From: Pezizomycotina sp. ARF18
Lineage: Eukaryota; Ascomycota
Direction: 5' to 3'
Assembly: GCA_002224055.1 (NCBI GenBank)
Contig: AZLU01000105.1
Location: 1-64,000, forward strand
Length of the DNA: 64,000 nucleotides
This document shows, in pieces, positions 24,534 through 36,006 of this stretch. Position 1 is the stretch's first letter. Each line of letters begins with the position of its first letter. The position numbers and the translations under genes are program-made. The notes beneath the pieces are model-generated. The model ran no database searches and was not told the DNA's origin. It saw nothing but the letters and a program-made list of their open reading frames with translations.

Positions 24534-26461
24534 TTAACCACCACCTGACATTGCTTTAAGCCTTGCTTCCGCAGCCCTTGCTCTACGTTCCCTCTCTAAC
24601 CTCCGGACAGCATCTTCCGACAAGCCCTTGGTCTCAATCTCCCTAGCCGAAGGTTGCGCTAACGTCGATGTGGCACCTTCCGAGCTCCGGCAGATTTAGA
24701 CGTATCAGGCATCTTTTTCAGCCGTTGGAGCTCCGCTTCCCTCCGCTCTTGCTCCTCCTTCTTACTCACTTCCGCCGCCTGCTTATCCTTTTCGATGCTT
24801 CTGTCGTATTGAGCCTTTGTGATGCCGGCGGGTACTTTTGCAGCCGCCCAGTCCCATTTAACTTCTCCTAGTTCCGTTCGTGCTACTCTGAATGTATCCC
24901 GCGTTATCCGGTCGCCGGAGAGCTCAACGCGGTTTTACCTTCGGAATTGACGATCGTCGGATCAGCCGGCGGCGACGGTTTCGTAAGCAGCGAGAGGACG
25001 ACGTTCGGTTGCGCGGACGACGCCGCGAGGTGAAGCAGAGTAGGCGTGTGGTGGTTCGGCGGGTGCAGACGGAAGTTCGCAGGGAGTTTATTCGAGGAAA
25101 GGTACGATACGACAGCGGGACCCTTCGACCGGCGAACCAACGCCGTAAGCGCGTTCGTGTGCGATATAAGTTGGTCCTCTTCCTTCGATTGCTTCAGTTT
25201 CGCAGGCGCCGCCGCCGCCTTTGAAGCCGTATGAGACTTCTGAGAAGTAGCTTCGTTTAACGCGGCCAGCGCGCTCTCGTCGACGTGCGAGACTTTAAGC
25301 CTCGTCAGCTCGATGAAGCACCTCATGAGCTCCTTCTGTGTCGCTCTCCTCGTCGAGAACGGAAAGCCCCTAATTCGCTTATCGTTGCTCTTCAGCGGGC
25401 ATTCTCGTACCCGAACAGCGTCCTCCGGTTGTTCGCGCCTGCGGCGCGGATGAATATCAAATCCGCGTCGTCGAGCATTTTCTTCCACTGATTTAACAGC
25501 TCGCGGATTTCCGCTGTCAGCGCGGCTTCGTTGTACCGACGCAGCGAGCTACCGGCCGAATGCGCCGCTCCCTTCGCAGCGTCGCTCGTGGACTGCGCTC
25601 CTCCCTGTTTCCTCTTGTGGTATACCTGTGGAACGTCTTGTGCGCAATCACGATGGCGTCCCGCTCCATGACGCCGTTGCGCTTCATCAGCTTTGGCGTC
25701 AGGAGATAATCATAGCCGCGAAGTGGCCCGCCGCCGATCATACACATGAACACATGTGGACCGTTCATTGGTACAGAAGCCGTCGACGAAGAAAACGAAG
25801 AGCTCGCGGGCACTGGCGTTATCTGCCTGGTTTTCAACGACGGTAAAGCTCGCTGTCCTGCTCCAGGTCCTTGAAAAGCGCCCTGTACACTCCGATGGAA
25901 GTGTGCTGCGACAGCAGCGGAGATTCGAACCATATCAGCGGTCCCCTCTGCGACTTCACCCCCGACGGGAAGTCGTCTTCTTCTTCTTCTCCTCCTCCTT
26001 CTTGAGTATTAATGCCCGATATCATTGCTTTATTCCGTAACATGGTAGACAGCAGATCCGTAGATTGTTGCTGTTCATCGTCCGACCTCGAGCTCTCAGA
26101 ACCGCTGATACTCTCGCTCAGCTCTTCGAGCTTACGCTCGAACTCAATTTCAGACACGGCGGCCTGCCCCGGATTTTCCGCTTGATGTTGAACTTGTGAA
26201 GGTCGACCGCACGTGTTGCCTCTGTTCCGCTACGGAGGTACTCTTCACGCCGCAGAGGGAGCAGGACATTCCGGAATTATCGCCGCCAGTACCATCGTCG
26301 TTCTCGAGCCCGCTTCTTGTTCCATGCGTCTCTTCTGAAAGGGCTAGCTGCTTCGCAGATTGGTCGCCTTTGAGAACTAACGTTGCCAGGAGCTCCGGCG
26401 GGAGGTCGAAAGCTACAGCGTATACAGCGATTAGTTCTAAGGTTGCTTTTTCCGCCAAGCT

Positions 26462-26493
<32 letters not shown>

Positions 26494-26609
26494 CAAAGGC
26501 GAGGTTTTAAGATTGAAATGGTCTTACCGTAGAGTGGTCTTTGAAGGAGGACCTCTTCCTGATGCTTTGGCGCCTGCTTATTATTACTGCTGCTGGAGGA
26601 GGAGGCCAT
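24534..26609 (-). CDS. vms1: Vms1/ANKZF1: peptidyl-tRNA hydrolase-type ribosome quality control factor, Cdc48-binding
   Basis: Releases nascent chains from stalled 60S ribosomes and links to Cdc48 and mitochondria. The start at 26609 gives MASSSSSSNNKQAPKH. The first intron (5' end near 26527, acceptor CTGTAG near 26422) joins LYAFDLPPELLATL. A zinc finger CSLCGVKSTSVAEQRQH follows, with FNIKRK in the next frame. The VLRF1 release domain has FMCMIGGG, AIVIAHKTFHRYTTR, RKQGGAQS (the conserved Gln of the GGxQ motif) and SLRRYNEAAL. Then PLKSNDKRIRGFPFSTRRAT and ELMRCFIELTRLKVSHVD, ankyrin repeats (TPTLLHLAASSAQPNVV) and a charged helix. The last residues RERRARAAEARLKAMSGGG contain an exact VIM motif (R-x5-A-A-x2-R). 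The stop is at 24534. Several frame shifts. Confidence 0.95.
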
Positions 26610-27793
26610 GGCCGCAAAAATTGATCTTCCGTCCAATGGAATGCTGAGGATATTGTGGGAATACGACGAGGGGAGGTGCGAACGCGCGTTCCGAACGTCA
26701 AGCCGCTATTTTATGTCGTTTTGATGGCGGAGTGGTAAGGGAGGTGGGATGTTGCTGTGGGAGTGGCGGGATGTGTGCTTGCTTATATTTTTATTTTTTA
26801 TTTTTTTATTTTTTTATTTTTTTTTCAAATAGTAATAATAATGAGTCAAGAAGAGTAACAATAATACTGCTTCCAATGTCTTACAGACAAAGAAACTCCA
26901 CTGCCATGCGTCATAAAATCAATTCTGCGTCAAACGTGCATAGCCAAAATTATCGTTACTAAGTATTCTTACAAATTAGCAATAATAATAATAAAAAAAA
27001 AAAAAGGCGTCTTTAAGTAGTATATGGGAATTAAACTAGAATTGCTATGTTTAAATGAGTGGAGCTATTACCGGTATATCATGTGGCACGGTGTTATTCA
27101 AAGCTTCCAAGTATTTTTTTTAGAGCAGCCAATGCATTCCACTTTAATTCTCTTCGCCAATAGCACGAAAGCACTGACCACTTCTTCTGTCCGCCGAAAC
27201 GTGAGAAAAGGAAAAGTAGCTCATACGAGTATTCATTTTCCATTTCCTGATCAAACCTTCTTGGAGAGTTGTTTTAACAAAACCGCCTCTTCTTTTCTTT
27301 CTCGTGTACATTTCTTTCCTTCTTTTGACGTCCACATTCACTCCTTCCTATCTGTCTGTAATGTTCAAGTACATTATAGACACAATTTTACCTTTTGAGC
27401 TTATTTTTCCATATATGACGGCCTTCTGCGTATCTTTTACACTTTTCCCTTTCCGCTTTAAATTTCCAATTAATCGCGATACAATCAGGCGTTAAGCGGT
27501 ACGACAAAACACTGAAGATCTCGAGGATCGCTGCCACCCCCCCTCCTCCGACGGAAAGGGCTTGTTTCGTACCGTTGCATTGGGTGTTAGTCTCCGCAAA
27601 AGCTGAGCGAAAATTAAAGTCCCTCCAAAACCTGTTACACACACAACAATCATCTCATATATAACGGACGCCCGAGCCCCTCCACCATAAACTCTCCAAC
27701 GAACATCCTTACTTTTTTCTCACCACGTTGTCCAATTCTCGACATACTCAAAGTAATATATCAGACACGTTTAAATAGACGACAACCGCAACC
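26610..27793. other. Divergent intergenic region (vms1 and BAR-SH3 promoters)
   Basis: It holds T-rich tracts (26786-26825), an ATAATAATAA stretch (26979-26993) and small frames on both strands. A minus frame at 27388-27642 looks like ordinary protein in parts (LTPDCIAINWKFKAEREKCK), but it has no domain and is broken upstream; I do not call it. No other signal. Confidence 0.5.
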
Positions 27794-29615
27794 ATGGCGA
27801 TGATGTACAGGCAGGTGGGGAAGCTGAGGAAGAGAACCGGCGACGACCAAAACGTCTTCTTCCTAATAAAAGAATCAGCGAATACGATGACAGACTCGAC
27901 AAGGTTTGAGGCTACCAGAAAGACAGACCAATTAATAGCTGTTTAATTTTGTTGGAGAATAACCTGCTAATATGAGCATGGCATAAGCTCCTAGACGGAG
28001 TACGGAAATGGAAAGAAAGCGTCCTCTCACTTCTCAACCACCAGCTGTCGATATCGGTAATTTTCGAGGACCTTTCAAGACTATCCCAGGAGCACGAACA
28101 CCGGAAAGACCCCAGACGAGGGTACCGTCCAGCGGCTTAACGAATGGAGAGCGATATCGGAAGAAATGAAATCCGAGCTCGCGGAGGTGGCTAAATCGGT
28201 TGAGACAATACACGCTCAGTTGATGGACGTCAAGTGGGTTTACGGCTGTGAACGGCTATATCCTACATATTCACTGTTTTAGATAAGTTGAAGCTAACTC
28301 TGGCTACAGAAAACCTACAACCCTCAAAAAATTCTGAAGAAGAGAGAAGATAGGAAGGTGGATTTTATCCAATAATTGATACTTGAAATTGAGCTAAGAA
28401 GCTAATACGATTGGATGATAAGCTGACTATGAACGATATAAGAACAGCGCAGAGTCGGCGCGCAAGAAGACTATCAAAACCGAAAAGTCAGTAGGACAAT
28501 CTCTTTTCTGTGACTTTATAGGAAAAAGTTGTCACAGCTAACAAGAAGTTTTAGGGACCAGCTTGCGCTCACGAAAGCGGAGGATAATCTGGAAAGGGCT
28601 TTGCAGGTATTTATATCGCCAATGCAAGGTTGATTATGTAGTAAACTAACGCTTTTATTATTGCAGGCATATCATCAAGCAGACGAGCACATCAAAGAAT
28701 GGGCGCCACAAATTCTCGAGAAAATCGCAGACTTTATTCCGTACGCACTATACACCCTCAACCACGCTCAATATGACTTCCAAGCGCACTCGTACACGAT
28801 AGTCTTCCAGTTTGCCGAACGACATGGTATTCATCAGAGCAGGATGTTGAGGGAGAATGGCGTCAGCAGTTTTTACCAATCAAGGATTACATAGAGAGCG
28901 AATTCACGTTTATACGGGAAGGAAAGCTGTTCGGAAGACTATTGAGCCGGAAGTCGTTCTAGCGCAAGCTCTGTTACCGGTTCACGAGCGAGTTCCGTTG
29001 CTGGCGGCAGTTCTATAAAATCGGGCATGCTAAAAGGGAGCTCGTCTTCAGAGTGCCCAGCGTTTCGGTACATGAAGCGGAAGACGAAGCTCCTCCGCCC
29101 GCATACTCGGAAAAGCCTTCTCCAGCGATGAGCAGGTCTTCATCATCGAACATGCTCTCTAGGTCCCAGACCGCAGAAACACCACTGGCGAAGATACGCT
29201 CGGCATCGTCATCGCGCTTGACTGCTGACCAGTCCGTGAGGAAGATGCCGTCTGCCGAGTCTTTCAGAAATTCTCCGCAAATGCCCCGTTCGACTTCTGC
29301 ATCGTCGGTGCAGGCAGGGCAGCAGCGAAAAAGAAACCCCACCGCCCCACCGCCAAAGCGCAAGAAGGAGGAATTCGTGGAGGCTATTTACGCGTTTCCC
29401 TGGGCAGAGTGAAGGCGATCTGGTTTTTGAGGAAGGCGACAGGAATCAAAGTCATCAAGAAGACTGATAGCACTGATGGTGAGTTCGCAACACTAAAATC
29501 TACGTTATACATACGAATTGGAGCTAACAGGCATCTTGTAGATTGGTGGGAAGGTGAGCTGAATGGTCACCGCGGAAGCTTCCCTGCGAATTATTGCCAG
29601 CCACATTCGGTATAG
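27794..29615 (+). CDS. BAR and SH3 domain endocytosis protein, Rvs167/Hob1 family
   Basis: Membrane-bending amphiphysin-type adaptor that works with actin at endocytic sites. The start at 27794 gives MAMMYRQVGKLRKRTGDDQN, then RISEYDDRLDK. An intron ending CATAAG (27979) joins LLDGVRKWKESVLSLLNHQL. The BAR domain continues with EGTVQRLNEWRAISEEMKSE, KKREDRKVDFI, NSAESARKKTIKTEK and DQLALTKAEDNLERALQ, then an intron (GTATTTAT .. TTGCAG) and AYHQADEHIKEWAPQILEKI. A Ser/Pro-rich linker (SVHEAEDEAPPPAYSEKPSP) leads to the SH3: EFVEAIYAF, SEGDLVFEEGDRIKVIKKTD, intron, DWWEGELNGHRGSFPANYC. The SH3 signature (ALYDF-like start, DWW, G.FP.NY) is complete. The stop is at 29615. Donor GTTTGAGG at 27903 is unusual. 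Confidence 0.92.
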
Positions 29616-30435
29616 GTGTGCAACTGTGCTTGGTATGCACCAGGAATGAAGATTTAAAACTTTTACGTTATTTATTTCTGCTTGGGGTGTTTCGTTTAAA
29701 AGTTACCGGCGTATACTGGTCAGAATCTTCAGGATATCTCTCTCTCCTTTTTTTTTTTCATAAAGGGCAATTACATCTTTCAACAATGGATGAGCCACTT
29801 AGATCTCCCTTTACTTCAAGCCGTTAACAAGGATACATAGATATTCAAATAATCAGATTATAATCTAATAGTACCATTATTTGTCTCGTAGCCTAAACTT
29901 TTCTTTGATCACTCTGGTATATTCGTGATTTATATATATTTTGCAATAGAGGTATGCGTTGGCAGGAAGGAACTGCCGATTTCTATATGGATATATATAT
30001 ACTTTTTTAATGGGGTTTTTTTTTTTTTTTTTTTTTTTTTTGGTACGGTTTCAAGTGCGCATGAGGAATCTAAAAAAAACCTTATTTCAATTCGGGCCCA
30101 CCCAACTCCTACTTAAATTATTTTCTTTTTTTACTTGACCTATTTCTTTTTTCCCTACTAACAATTAACAAACTCCCTGCCTCCATTTTCCTCTTCTCTT
30201 CTCTTTTCCTTTTAACAAACAACAACGCTCAAACCTGAAAAACAACTATTACGAGCTTTTACAGTAGCAAGATATTGATAACGACAATAGGCAGGGCATT
30301 ACATAACTTCAATTAACCTGCTAGCTACTCTTTATCCTCTCCAACTATATCCTACAAGTTCGAGCACTTTCACCACAGAAGAGAAATCGCTCAAATATCG
30401 CTCGAAGCGACGGCCATTCGTTACGAAAAGCTATC
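29616..30435. other. Intergenic, nothing recognised
   Basis: Contains a T run at 30016-30041 and several pyrimidine tracts. It separates two plus-strand genes, so it should hold the 3' end of the BAR-SH3 gene and the promoter of the Yra1-like gene. No coding signal. Confidence 0.6.
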
Positions 30436-32448
30436 ATGAGTTCCGCTCTCGATAAAGCCCTCGACGAGATCGTCAGGACAGAATGTTGGTGTCCCTCGGG
30501 AATCATTTTCTTACAATCGTTGGACGAGTATTAAGGCTGACAGATATTTCTGAACACAGACGAACAACGGCGGCAGAAAGCCAAACCACCGACGACGCGG
30601 AAACTTTAGATCTAGAAGTTCTGGTCCACGCGATGGTGTTTCAAAGGTATTCATTTCTATTGACGAATTCCAGAGCTATAGTTTTCTTTTCTCTGAGCTT
30701 GATGGGATATTGACAGTTTTTGGAAATGATAGGCGTGTGATCCTCTTTCCCCCAAAAAAGCTTTGAATTTACAACGTCCATTTCATTTCCTCATGCTATG
30801 ATCCGCAACGCCATCACTGCTCCCCTACCTTTGATGCAATATATCATCTTGTTGTCACCATGATCGATCGACGTTGAGAGGCACAAATCGCCGTCCTTAA
30901 ATTGGCATTGTCGACGAAGAAAATCGGCAGGTCACCGAAAGTTTGCGGAAATACAAGATCGGGGCTTGTGTGTGGTGCATTTTAAGACTACGCTTTACCC
31001 TCCGTCCCTCATACCCATCTTCTTTACCTCAATGAATGAAATAGGAAGATGAGGAGTTACGACCACAAACCAGACGACACTTTCTTTTAAACATCTATTG
31101 AGCATGCGGCGACACCTGGAAGCGTAGCTACGTGATGGAGCTATATTTTCCTACGAACGACTATAATTGAGCAATTAGCTAACATTGAGAGAACGCATTT
31201 TGCTTTTTTTGTACCCCATATAGTCCTCGCGTGGTATGCGAGACCTGGCCGGTAAGTAGTCTCCTCCGAAGACAATTACAATGGGAAGTATAATTCTAAT
31301 TATTTGTGTGGCAGTGGAAACTGGGTCCATGACAAATATGACAACGTAGGCCGCCTTTTCTTGATTCCTAGACTGCGTGTCTATCACAGCTTCTAATATC
31401 TCTTTAGCCGAACACAATACCTCTCATCGCGGCAGACGCAATGATCCGGCACACCTGTTAGAGGGTAAGTTCTTATTTTGTTTCCCTGAATTACACTATG
31501 TTCAATTGGTTTGTCGGCTACTTGCGGATTCAGATCTACAAAGGTCCGTGTCGAACAGCTTCATTACGACATCGAGAAAAGATCTTACGGTATTTGACCT
31601 TACACTGTTTGTCCAACTTATATATACCCTCTATTCTCTTTGCTAACTATTGGTTTAGGAGGTCTTTTCGAGGTCGGCAACATAGTGAGATTAGAAATAC
31701 TGTGAGTTTCGATTCCAAAGCTAGATTCGCTTTTGCTTCCGGATTGACAACATAAATGCTAATCATTCTATGTGGAAATCAACAGTTACGATAGGGCTGG
31801 AAGATCCGAGGGCGTCGCGTACGTACTTATGCGACAGAGAGCGAAGCCGAAGCTAAGCTGTGGATCAATTCGATGGAGCAATGCTACGGCCAGGCCCATT
31901 ACGTCAAAATGGCTCCTACCAGAGGTGGTGGCCGTGGTGTGGAGCTGCAGCGCTCGGAACGGAAGGAAAATCGCTCTTCGACCGCATCGCCCCAAGAACG
32001 GCAGCGACGACGGCGCAGATTCGGACTCGGGAAGGCGAAGAGGATGCTGCGGAGCTCAGGGAGAACGCTCAGATGCTCAACATCGACAGGTACATCCCCG
32101 GCGACCGTGCAGGCTCCCGTGACCGCGTGGGCCTCGAGGAGGGCGGTGGCGCCGGCGGTAACAGGGTGGCGACAGGAACGCAGAGGCAGGAGAGGAGAGC
32201 CGGTAGTGCCGGTGCCAGCGCTGGAGGCGAGAGCCGAAGGGCGGCAATCCTAGGCCTAGGAAGACTGTGAAGAACTTGACGCCGAGATGAACAGCTACTG
32301 GGGCAGCGAAAGTGCGCAGGCTGCGGAAGGATCCACCCCGGCGGCCGCGACTGCAACTGGAAATCAACCGTCCGCACAGCAGGTTCCCGCGACTAACATC
32401 CCGTCCACCAGCATCACTAACTTTGACGAGGAGATGACGGATCTATAG
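30436..32448 (+). CDS. Yra1/Mlo3/ALY-type mRNA export factor with RRM
   Basis: REF/ALY adaptors load the export receptor Mex67 onto mRNA. The start at 30436 gives MSSALDKALDEIVRT, the conserved N-terminal UAP56-binding type helix. An Arg-rich exon (GGRKPNHRRRGNFRSRSSGP) lies near 30570-30650. The RRM is built from small exons at about 31412-31464 (RRNDPAHLLEG), 31539-31589 (TKVRVEQLHYDIEK), 31661-31699 (GLFEVGNIVRLEI) and 31787 onward (YDRAGRSEGVAYVLY). Introns have donors GTAAGT (31465), GTATTT (31590) and GTGAGT and acceptors ending CAG or TAG. A Gly/Arg-rich tail follows, then the family's C-terminal helix as EELDAEMNSYWGSESAQAAE and, at the end, SITNFDEEMTDL with the stop at 32446-32448. 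The stretch 30720-31390 has no exon I can place and would be an unusually long intron for this genome. Frame shifts are frequent after 31880. Confidence 0.8.
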
Positions 32449-33593
32449 AGCTTTCGCGAGCGTTCTTGCAATTACAGAAACAAAATAAGGCGGCTTACAT
32501 CTAGGGTGGATTTTGGAGGAAACCTTTTAGGCACCTTTCAGATCGGAAACTACTCCTTTTATTACTCATTCCCACATCGAACGTCTCTTTATTCAACATT
32601 CTCAACTCAACAAAAAAAATATATGCACACTATTTATCTTCGAAGGAATTCTTTGTCGCAGCAAATATTCAAAAAAAAACAGATCGAAGTGCGATGGTAG
32701 ACAGCCTTTATCATCGCAGTCCTCGGCGGATTAGTTTGGAACGTCGTGTTATTTATTATTTCAATAACAGTTAGACAGCATTTCGTTTTTTTCTTTTCTT
32801 TTTTCTTTTTCTTTTTCTTTCTTTTTCTTTTTCTTTTCTTTTTCTTTTTTCTTTTCTTTTTCTTTTCTTTTTTGTTTGTTTTCAATCCATATATGAATCG
32901 ACAAAACACAATATAATTTTCGCAAGCCACTTATATTCCGATTTCATTATATATATACGTTTACACTGCGTTCTTTTTAGTATTTGTTATATATCCATTA
33001 CTTTTTTGCGCATGATCCCAAATACAAACAGTGATTCAATTGTATTATCGTTTTTATATCTGAATCTTCCTCTATTCCGAAGCTAGAATTGATATTTTGA
33101 TTACATATACCGGAGCCACAGGAAGAGAATAAAAAAAAGAAGGGAACACAAGGACGCCACTCATTTGAAGATCTCTTCGTTATGCATGTCTTCAAGAACA
33201 GATTGTAGTACGATCGTCTTGGTTTACATGCATGATTTTTGTGTATAAAGATGGAGGTGATTCAATGTATTTCATTATATGTACGACAGCTTCCTGTATT
33301 CCTTAAGCGGTTAAAAAGAAAGATCATTAACATGGTATAAGTATGCCAAGAACATTACAATGACAAAAGGAAAACAATGAAAAAACCTCCGCGGAAGGGC
33401 TATGAACGTGGATAAAAAGGAACAGAAGATAAAACCAAGACCAAAACCGTTTTGTGCTTTTTCGCGACAACGCCGCGTGATAGAAAACTTTCCAAATGCA
33501 CGTAACATAGTAAAATAAGATATATCATAGGATTCCGCATGTCTTGAATGATCACGCCAGGGCACCCAAAAACTTGAAGTTCAATTATTCTTT
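32449..33593. other. Intergenic between convergent genes, with polypyrimidine tract
   Basis: A/T-rich 3' flanks of the Yra1-like and Gnt1-like genes. The main feature is the TTTTC tract at 32785-32873. The Lys-rich minus frame at 32634-32930 is a reading of that tract. No gene seen. Confidence 0.65.
32785..32873 (+). repeat. TTTTC polypyrimidine microsatellite
   Basis: About 89 bases of T and C only, in units of TTTTC and TTTTTC. Low-complexity DNA between two convergent genes. Confidence 0.85.
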
Positions 33594-35017
33594 TTACGCA
33601 TCGGAGGTTCCAGATCTAATTCCGCACACGTTCCTCCTCCTCTCCGCGAACATATCGTATATCTCCTTCCACGTATCCCTATCCGCGCACGGCGCGTTTC
33701 CCGCCGGGCTCGCGCACTGCGTTCACCCGCCCTGTTGCTTTTGAACTTCCACGCATGTCGATGCCGTCCTCGCCGTCGTTGAAGCGGACGTAGTACGCCG
33801 ACCTGAGCGCCTCGACGGCGTTCCACTTCCCCGCGCGGGGTTTACCGAGGTTACCGCTCGTGCGTGCTATCCTTCGAGCGGAACTCCGACGTTTAAAGCT
33901 CGTAGGGATCTGCGTAGCACCATTGCGGTGGACTGGTATAAATCGTTGAGAACCTGCGAGACAACGTCGGGTTTTAGGATTGATCCGCGCTTTCGCATCC
34001 TGCTAACGGGGCGAGAGACGTGCGCTAGGATACGGCGGTATTCGTCCTCTGACGGTTTCACGACGAAGAGGTTCGGTGATAAACCACTGCTACCGAGACT
34101 ACCATGCTTTCCTGCTGCGACCAGTACGCTCTCGTCGCTGCGACGTCGATGCCCGGCGCCAGTTTGAGCAGTGGTCCAGGTTCTTCATAACCATCGAACA
34201 GGATCCAAGTGGATCCACGCGCGATAGTCCGTCATGTTGAATAGGTACAGCGGCGACATCATCTTGCTCATGGACGGTCGGGTCGTCCTCCACGCGACGA
34301 GCTTGACGCCGTACTGCGTCGCGCCGTATCAGCAGCTCTTCGCTGTCTCGTACATTGCCACGATGCTTTATCATTCTTCCTAATAAACGGCGGTAGTACG
34401 TGCCTTCCTGCCGTAAGCCTTCCGTATCTTGATACCATGGCCTTTTGGGTTTGTTGCTTCGTCGGTTTTTCGTCTGTTGTTTTTCGACTTTCTGGATTTC
34501 TTCGTAGGTCTCGAATTCCCTCTGGCTATTAACTTCTTCATCCTGGCCGCCATATCCTCGACTTCTCCTCTTCGTCCCGGAACTTGAGTAAATCTATCCC
34601 CACGCCGCAGGATAATACAGCACCCGCTGCGCTTTGCTCTCCAGCTGCCGTAGATCCGCGAAGACCATGACGGAATTGCACACGCCTCGAGCTTATCCAC
34701 CTGCTGGACATAAGCTACTTTTTTCCGTCCGCCGACTTCTTCGAAGCCGTCGTGCTCTATTTGAGGAAGTTGTATTTTGTTTAGTGCTCGTAGTTTCTCC
34801 GCGTTTTTGTTCGAGTTGTCGGAGTTTATAGCTTTTTGGAGAATTGCGACGGACTGCCGCTGCAGGACCCAGCCTGAGAGGAATAGGATGAGGGAGGATA
34901 TGAAGACTGAGAAGATATCGTGTTAATAACTTTCTGCTGACTACTGTTACTGGACTAGGAGAGCTGAAACTTACTCACGCTCGCGGCGATCCTCAACGAT
35001 AACCTGCCATACCTCAT
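33594..35017 (-). CDS. Golgi GT8-type N-acetylglucosaminyltransferase, Gnt1-like
   Basis: Fungal Gnt1 adds GlcNAc to N-linked mannan in the Golgi. The start at 35017 gives MRYGRLSLRIAAS, then an intron (GTGAGTAAG .. TTCTCAG), then a single signal-anchor helix (FISSLILFLSGWVLQ), which fits a type II Golgi membrane protein. The lumenal part has KKVAYVQQ, LEACAIPSW or CNSVMVFADLRQLESKA in the next frame, KAQRVLYYP, YGVKLVAW, LYLFNMTDYRAWIHLD, APGIDVAATRAYW, LFVVKPSEDEYRRILAHV, SQVLNDLYQ, and the end EIYDMFAERRRNVCG. These match the order of blocks in the Gnt1 family. The expected metal-binding D-x-D after WIHLD is not clear in any frame. Many frame shifts; the stop is at 33594. Confidence 0.75.
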
Positions 35018-35740
35018 CTTCTTTTTTCCTCCTCCCTTTTCCTTAAGTGTTAGTATTGTGGTTATCCGTGTAAATCTTGTAGGAAATCAACGGGATGAGA
35101 AATGCGGAAATGCGGAGCAGATGTTCAGAAGAAATTCTTCGTATAATTTGTTGTTAGAAATATGGTAGCGGATAAATAATAGAGGCGTGTTTTCGGGCTC
35201 GCTTGTCGTTAGGGGTAACTACTTAAGTACTATCGGCGGGGGCGTGCAATAACGATAACTAAGCTATTATTTTTAATAGATTAGATAATGATTAGCCCTA
35301 TTTGTTTTTAAATTACCTATATTTATTATTATTTTATCAAGCTTAGTTAGTTTATATATATTAGATAGATATTATTATATAATAAAATAAATATTATAGT
35401 TTTAATTATTATTTTTGTTATTTATTGCTATAACATGTATTAAAAAAGCTTAAATATAAATAATATATTTATAATTTAAAATTTTTTTAAAACAACTTAT
35501 TAATAATTTTTACTAAATATAATATTATTATCTAGCTACATATAATAGAGGTATCTAGGTTATAGAGCACAAAGAACCTAAGCCTATAGCTTTAATAAGC
35601 ATACTATATATATAATTATAAAAATTATTGCATTATAACGCCTTACATCCTTCCTCTTTAGGAACCCACTAACCTTATGACCTTCTTATATTCTCTTTTA
35701 CTTAAGGCCCTTTAATATTACTATCTATATTTAATAATAG

Positions 35741-35981
35741 GGGTATTCAAAGTTGTCGCTCAGAGGCAGATAACCAGCCTTTTTTTATAATTTTCAGGTT
35801 AGTTGGAAGTACCTTATTTTTTGTGTTATTTAAAGGCACTTAATTTTTATATGTAAACTTAAATATCGGTTAGCGAAATTTCGGGTTAAATTAACTAACT
35901 TAAAAAAGGTACATCTGAAAAAGTACCAAGATACTTCTTCAAATTTTAACCCGAATTTCTGGGTCACAACTTTGAATACCC
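35741..35981. mobile_element. MITE-like non-autonomous DNA transposon (about 241 bases)
   Basis: The left end GGGTATTCAAAGTTGT (35741) is matched at the right by ACAACTTTGAATACCC (35966-35981), a perfect 16-base terminal inverted repeat; pairing continues loosely inward (CGCTCAGA with TCTGGGTC). Both flanks show TAATAAT, a possible target duplication whose exact length is unclear. There is no coding capacity. The inside has a second inverted pair around AACCTGAA/GGTTAG. It lies in the A+T-rich block but keeps its own composition. The superfamily is not decidable from these ends alone. Confidence 0.8.
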
Positions 35982-36006
35982 TAATAATTGTATATAAGCC
36001 TCAGGG

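Noticed and set aside
27388-27642. 84-residue minus-strand frame with ordinary composition
   Set aside because: No domain, no supporting exon upstream, and it lies in a divergent promoter region; kept only as a remark.
31175-31417. Minus-strand frame with a hydrophobic stretch (IIRIILPIVIVFGG)
   Set aside because: It lies within the exon-poor part of the Yra1-like gene on plus; one hydrophobic segment alone is weak, with no domain or clear promoter.
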